Assembly: GCA_031267345.1 (NCBI GenBank)
Contig: JAIRZG010000182.1
Coordinates: 1 to 8,417 of the forward strand
Origin: Zoogloeaceae bacterium
Lineage (GTDB): Bacteria > Pseudomonadota > Gammaproteobacteria > Burkholderiales > Rhodocyclaceae
Direction: 5' to 3'
DNA: 8,417 nucleotides
The notes under the pieces: generated by a model
What the model was told of the DNA's origin: nothing
The model's database searches: none
The model's input: the letters and a program-made list of their open reading frames with translations, nothing else
Shown here: positions 5,164 to 8,417 of the stretch, piece after piece
How the letters are laid out: each line of letters begins with the position of its first letter
Numbering within the stretch: position 1 is the first letter of the stretch
Position numbers and translations under genes: made by a program

Positions 5164-6268
5164 ATGGAAGCAGAACAACTCAACGGCATTCTCAATCATC
5201 TCGATGACCTGGCGGCGCGGGCGGGTGAATTGCGGAGGTATCTTTGACTATGATCAAAAGCAGGAACGCCTGATCATCGTCAATCTGGAACTGGAAGACC
5301 CGAAAGTCTGGGATGACGCCAGACGCGCCCAGGCGCTGGGACGGGAAAAGCGCGCGCTGGAAGACGTGACGCTGGCGCTGCAAAGCGTCGATCAGGACTT
5401 GCGGGACGCGCGCGAACTCTACAACATGGCGCGCGCGGAGGACGATGACGACACCCTGCGCGGCGTCGAAGCCGATGCCGAAGCCATTGCGGAACAGGTG
5501 GGACGCATGGAATTTCGCCGCATGTTCAACCATCCGCAGGATCCGAATCCCTGCTTTCTGGAAATCCAGGCGGGCGCGGGCGGCACCGAGGCGCAGGACT
5601 GGGCGTCGATGCTGTTGCGGATGTATCTCAAATACGGCGAAAAAAAGGGTTTTGCCGTGGAAGTCATGGAACAATCCGAAGGCGACGTGGCGGGCATCAA
5701 GGGCGCGACGGTGAAATTTTCCGGCGACTACGCCTACGGCACGCTGCGCACGGAAACCGGCATTCACCGCTTGGTGCGAAAATCGCCTTTCGATTCCAAC
5801 GCCCGTCGGCACACCAGCTTTTCTTCGGTGTTCGTGTATCCGGAGGTCGATGATTCCATCGAAATCGAAATCAATCCGGCGGACGTGCGTACCGACACCT
5901 TTCGCGCTTCCGGCGCGGGCGGTCAGCACATCAACAAGACCGATTCCGCCGTGCGCCTCACCCACGCGCCCACCGGCATCGTGGTGCAATGCCAGAATGA
6001 CCGCTCGCAACACCGTAACCGCGACGAAGCCTGGCAAATGCTGCGCGCCCGCCTCTACGAACACGAATTGAGAAAACAACAGACCGAACAGCAAAAACTG
6101 GAAGACGCCAAGTCCGACATCAGTTGGGGGCGCCAAATCCGCTCCTACGTCCTCGATCAATCGCGCGTCAAGGATTTACGCACCAACGTCGAAACTGGCA
6201 ACACCCAGGCCGTGCTCGACGGCGATCTGGACGCGTTTATCGAAGCCAGCCTGAAACAGGGCGTTTGA
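5164..6268 (+). CDS. prfB: Peptide chain release factor 2 (RF2), expressed by programmed +1 frameshift
   Basis: RF2 recognises UGA and UAA stop codons in the ribosomal A site and triggers peptide release. The coding sequence is bases 5164-5244 joined to 5246-6268: 27 codons are read up to CTT, then base 5245 is skipped at an in-frame TGA. The product is 367 aa (E. coli RF2 has 365). The stop-codon recognition tripeptide S-P-F is at residues 207-209 and the catalytic GGQ at 252-254. The residue matching E. coli position 246 is Ala (A248), not the Thr of E. coli K-12; Ala is a common state in other bacteria. An apparent in-frame ATG at 5204 in the second frame is not the real start. lysS follows after 24 bases, so the two are probably co-transcribed. 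Expression is autoregulated: scarce RF2 makes the ribosome pause at the TGA and shift. Confidence 0.97.
5234..5248 (+). promoter_or_regulatory. prfB: prfB programmed +1 frameshift site
   Basis: The sequence GGAGG-TAT-CTT-TGA-C contains all known elements: an internal Shine-Dalgarno-like GGAGG (5234-5238), three bases of spacing, the slippery CTT (5242-5244), the UGA stop (5245-5247) and the following C that makes termination inefficient. The tRNA-Leu slips from CUU to UUU and decoding resumes at GAC (5246-5248). Confidence 0.96.
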
Positions 6269-6292
6269 TTGAAAAGTCACAAGGAAATCCGC

Positions 6293-7813
6293 ATGTCCGC
6301 TAACGAATCCACGCAAACCGTCCCCCCTGACGAAAACCACATCATTGCCGAACGGCGGCAAAAGCTCGCCCGGTGGCGGCGGCAGGGGGGGGCGTATCCC
6401 AATGATTTTCAGCGCGCCAACACCGCCGACAAGCTGCATGAGCGCTACGACGACAAGGCGGCGGAAGAACTGGAAGCCCTGGCCGTGGAAGCGCGCGTTG
6501 CCGGACGGGTGCTGCTGAAGCGCGTCATGGGCAAGGCGTCGTTTGTCACCCTTCAGGATTTGTCGGGGCGCATCCAGCTTTATGTCAGTCGGGATAACGT
6601 CGGCGAGGCCGTTTATGCCGATTTCAAACATTGGGACATCGGCGATATTGTCGGCGCGGTGGGCGCGTTGATGAAGACCAGAACGGGCGAACTCTCGGTG
6701 AAGGCGAGTGAGTTGCGCCTGCTCACAAAATCCCTGCGTCCCTTGCCGGACAAATTCCACGGCCTGACCGATGTGGAACAGAAATACCGCCGACGGTGCG
6801 TCGACCTGATCATGAATGAGGAAACCCGCTTCGTCTTCGCCGCCCGCAGCCGCATCATCCAGAGCATCCGCGACCACATGCGCGCCCACGGCTTCCTGGA
6901 AGTGGAAACCCCCATGCTGCACCCCATCCCCGGCGGCGCGACGGCAAAACCTTTCATCACCCATCACAACACGCTGGACATGGACATGTTCCTGCGTATC
7001 GCGCCGGAGCTTTACCTGAAACGTCTGGTGGTCGGCGGCTTTGAAAAGGTCTTTGAAGTCAATCGCAATTTCAGGAACGAAGGGCTTTCTCCCCGGCACA
7101 ATCCGGAATTCACGATGATGGAATTCTATGAAGCCTATGCCAATTACAAGAGCCTGATGGATTTTACCGAAGGGCTTCTGCGCCATGCCGCGCGTGAGGC
7201 GCTGGCAGCGGAAACTTTCGTTTATCAGGGCGAGACGCTTGATTTTTCCCGCCCCTTCGCGCGGCTGACCATCACCGGAGCGATCCGGAAATTCCATCCG
7301 GAATTTACCGATGCCCAACTTGCCGAGCCGGAATGGCTGAAGGCGCGAATCGGAACGTTCGGCGAAAAGGTATTGCCGGGCGGCGTGGGCAGCCTGCAAC
7401 TGCAACTTTTTGAAGCCTGCGCCGAAAGTCGGCTTTGGCAGCCGACCTTCATCATGGATTACCCGGTGGAGGTCTCGCCCTTGGCGCGCGCTTCCGACGC
7501 CGATCCGGAAATCACCGAGCGCTTTGAACTCTTCATTGCCGGACGCGAAATCGCCAACGGTTTTTCCGAACTGAACGACCCGGAAGACCAGGCCGCCCGC
7601 TTTCAGGCGCAAGCCAAAGCCAAGGACGCAGGCGACGAAGAAGCCATGTATTACGACGCCGACTACATCCGCGCCCTGGAATACGGCCTGCCCCCCACCG
7701 GCGGCTGCGGCATCGGCATCGACCGTCTGGTGATGCTCCTGACCGACAGCCCCGCCATCCGCGACGTGATTTTCTTCCCGCAGATGCGGCGTCAGGAAGC
7801 AGAGGACGATTAG
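6293..7813 (+). CDS. lysS: Lysyl-tRNA synthetase, class II
   Basis: Charges tRNA-Lys with lysine in the cytoplasm via lysyl-adenylate. The 506-aa product matches the usual length (E. coli 505). An N-terminal OB-fold anticodon-binding domain (about 65-150, containing V-x-GRV and a LQDLSG-type strand) precedes the class II catalytic core. Motif 1 lies around VETPML and IPGGA, motif 2 contains FRNEG with R261 and the RHNPEFTMMEFY stretch, and motif 3 is GIGIDR ending at R478. The first residue pair of motif 3 reads G-C, where E. coli LysS has G-L. The ATG at 6293 is preferred over a TTG at 6269 directly abutting the prfB stop, because AAGGA (6281-6285) lies at proper distance from it and the length fits. 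Codons for residues 31-34 contain a run of eight G (6385-6392). Confidence 0.97.
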   Translation: MSANESTQTVPPDENHIIAERRQKLARWRRQGGAYPNDFQRANTADKLHERYDDKAAEELEALAVEARVAGRVLLKRVMGKASFVTLQDLSGRIQLYVSRDNVGEAVYADFKHWDIGDIVGAVGALMKTRTGELSVKASELRLLTKSLRPLPDKFHGLTDVEQKYRRRCVDLIMNEETRFVFAARSRIIQSIRDHMRAHGFLEVETPMLHPIPGGATAKPFITHHNTLDMDMFLRIAPELYLKRLVVGGFEKVFEVNRNFRNEGLSPRHNPEFTMMEFYEAYANYKSLMDFTEGLLRHAAREALAAETFVYQGETLDFSRPFARLTITGAIRKFHPEFTDAQLAEPEWLKARIGTFGEKVLPGGVGSLQLQLFEACAESRLWQPTFIMDYPVEVSPLARASDADPEITERFELFIAGREIANGFSELNDPEDQAARFQAQAKAKDAGDEEAMYYDADYIRALEYGLPPTGGCGIGIDRLVMLLTDSPAIRDVIFFPQMRRQEAEDD

Positions 7814-7870
7814 GGCGTGCTCACATGCTTGCAAGCGCCTTGTCCGCTTCGCCATAAAAAACAGCCGATA

Positions 7871-7899
7871 TGGTCATCCTCTCCTGTGACTGCCATAAT
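7871..7899 (+). promoter_or_regulatory. Candidate promoter for the DUF411 gene
   Basis: TGGTCA (7871-7876) and CATAAT (7894-7899) are separated by 17 bases, with 4 of 6 and 5 of 6 consensus matches. A transcript from here would carry a leader of about 190 bases spanning all the hairpins at 7943-8064. A TTGAAC at 7911-7916 has no good partner -10. Confidence 0.35.
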
Positions 7900-7942
7900 C
7901 CTGTCTTTCCTTGAACGGGGAATTTTGTCAGCAAGAAATGAG

Positions 7943-8064
7943 CGACAGGCCTTCAGGCCTGTCGGTCTAACGTGTTTTGGAAGGGGTTTCTTCCCCTCTC
8001 AAAACGGTCGCCTGAAACCCCGCCCTGTAGGGGCGACGTAGGGACGACTGCAAGTCGCCCCTAC
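7943..8064. repeat. Cluster of inverted and direct repeats (REP-like) between lysS and the DUF411 gene
   Basis: Three structured units fill most of the 281-base gene-free gap at 7814-8094. First, a perfect 10-base stem CGACAGGCCT/AGGCCTGTCG (7943-7952 and 7955-7964) with a 2-base loop. Second, an imperfect 13-base stem (7974-7986 and 7993-8005, two mismatches) with a TTTCTT loop. Third, GTAGGGGCGAC (8027-8037) is followed directly by a one-mismatch copy (8038-8048) and then by the reverse complement GTCGCCCCTAC (8054-8064), so the last arm can pair with either copy. The composition resembles dispersed intergenic palindromic repeats. A 74-codon open frame across this area (7817-8041) has no family-like content and is judged non-coding. 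The first 60 bases of the gap also hold the palindrome GCTTGCAAGC (7827-7836). Confidence 0.8.
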
Positions 8065-8094
8065 AAGCCAAGGGTTTCAACTGGAGTTAGTTTT

Positions 8095-8417
8095 ATGATG
8101 AAACGCATCTTTTGGTTGTTGGCCTTGCTGTTTGTCGCGCCTGTTCTGGCGGATGAGAATCTGCCCGCGGTGACGATGTACAAAAATCCGGCTTGCGATT
8201 GTTGCGGCGCGTGGGCGGAACACCTGCAAGCCGCCGGATTCACCCGCCTGCAAAGCCATGCGGCGCATGATCTCTCCGCGACGCGACGCACCCTGGGAAT
8301 GCCTGAAGTTTATGCGTCATGCCATACCGCCAAAATCGGCCAATACCTGTTTGAAGGCCATGTGCCCGCCGCCGACATCAAACGTCTGCTGCGCGAACAT
8401 CCTGACGCCATCGGCCT
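8095..8417 (+). CDS. DUF411 family periplasmic metal-binding protein (3' end beyond window)
   Basis: DUF411 proteins are small thioredoxin-like exported proteins often linked to copper or other metal resistance; the exact role is unsettled. The 107 visible residues begin with a signal peptide (basic K3-R4, hydrophobic 5-18, cleavage after A19 in V-L-A). The family hallmarks follow: C-x-C-C at 34-37, SCHTA at 75-79 with C76 and H77, and E-GHVPA at 87-92, leading into an amphipathic helix at 93-102. These Cys and His residues probably bind the metal. The tail (usually a GLAVPGMP-type motif) is cut off right after its G. GGAG (8083-8086) lies 8 bases before ATG 8095; ATG 8098 is an alternative start with almost no change to the protein. 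It follows the repeat cluster and is not obviously co-transcribed with lysS. Confidence 0.92.
   Translation, partial: MMKRIFWLLALLFVAPVLADENLPAVTMYKNPACDCCGAWAEHLQAAGFTRLQSHAAHDLSATRRTLGMPEVYASCHTAKIGQYLFEGHVPAADIKRLLREHPDAIG

Noticed and set aside
3921..5195. Minus-strand 424-codon open frame opposite the FHA gene
   Set aside because: It is antisense to a gene with a clear FHA domain and has no convincing content of its own.
6176..7855. Minus-strand 559-codon open frame opposite lysS
   Set aside because: A mirror frame of lysS caused by GC-rich codon usage, with no recognisable domain. lysS itself has full class II motifs.
7817..7860. Possible intrinsic terminator after lysS
   Set aside because: Only a short imperfect GGCG/CGCC stem and no U tract on the plus-strand transcript; the A run at about 7855 is on the wrong strand for a plus-strand terminator.
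7817..8041. Plus-strand 74-codon open frame after lysS
   Set aside because: It reads through palindromic repeats, has no ribosome binding site and has repeat-derived composition.
7943..8064. CRISPR array
   Set aside because: The repeats are few, unequal and mostly inverted, with no regular spacers and no cas genes nearby.

Overview
The window looks like a betaproteobacterial chromosome segment (Rhodocyclales/Nitrosomonadales-like, judged only from protein resemblance and gene order). GC-rich conserved genes cover about 1980-7813. An AT-rich accessory block fills the left end (about 1-1910). A repeat-rich spacer leads into a truncated copper-type protein gene at the right end.

Left block (minus strand, read right to left): a candidate promoter with palindromes (about 1880-1932) precedes four closely packed genes. 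They are a 258-aa exported protein built from two copies of an unrecognised domain (1052-1828), a small two-helix membrane protein (689-1033), a second small membrane protein with a cytoplasmic helical tail (360-692, start overlapping the previous stop), and a 78-aa protein (87-323). The 78-aa gene ends inside what appears to be the terminus of an insertion sequence, whose transposase N-terminus (IS630-like) runs off the left edge. I recognise no known family with confidence in the four genes. They are the least explained part of the window.

Core block: cheB (minus) is divergent from a PP2C-type protein phosphatase gene (plus), which is followed by a gene for a protein with two FHA-like domains. 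Phosphatase plus FHA protein suggests Ser/Thr phosphorylation signalling, but no kinase is visible here. Next come prfB (release factor 2), with a textbook +1 programmed frameshift, and lysS (class II lysyl-tRNA synthetase) 24 bases downstream. prfB-lysS adjacency is common in proteobacteria.

Right end: about 280 bases after lysS hold no gene but contain a cluster of inverted and direct repeats that can form alternative hairpins. Then comes a DUF411-type periplasmic metal-binding protein, cut by the window edge after 107 residues.
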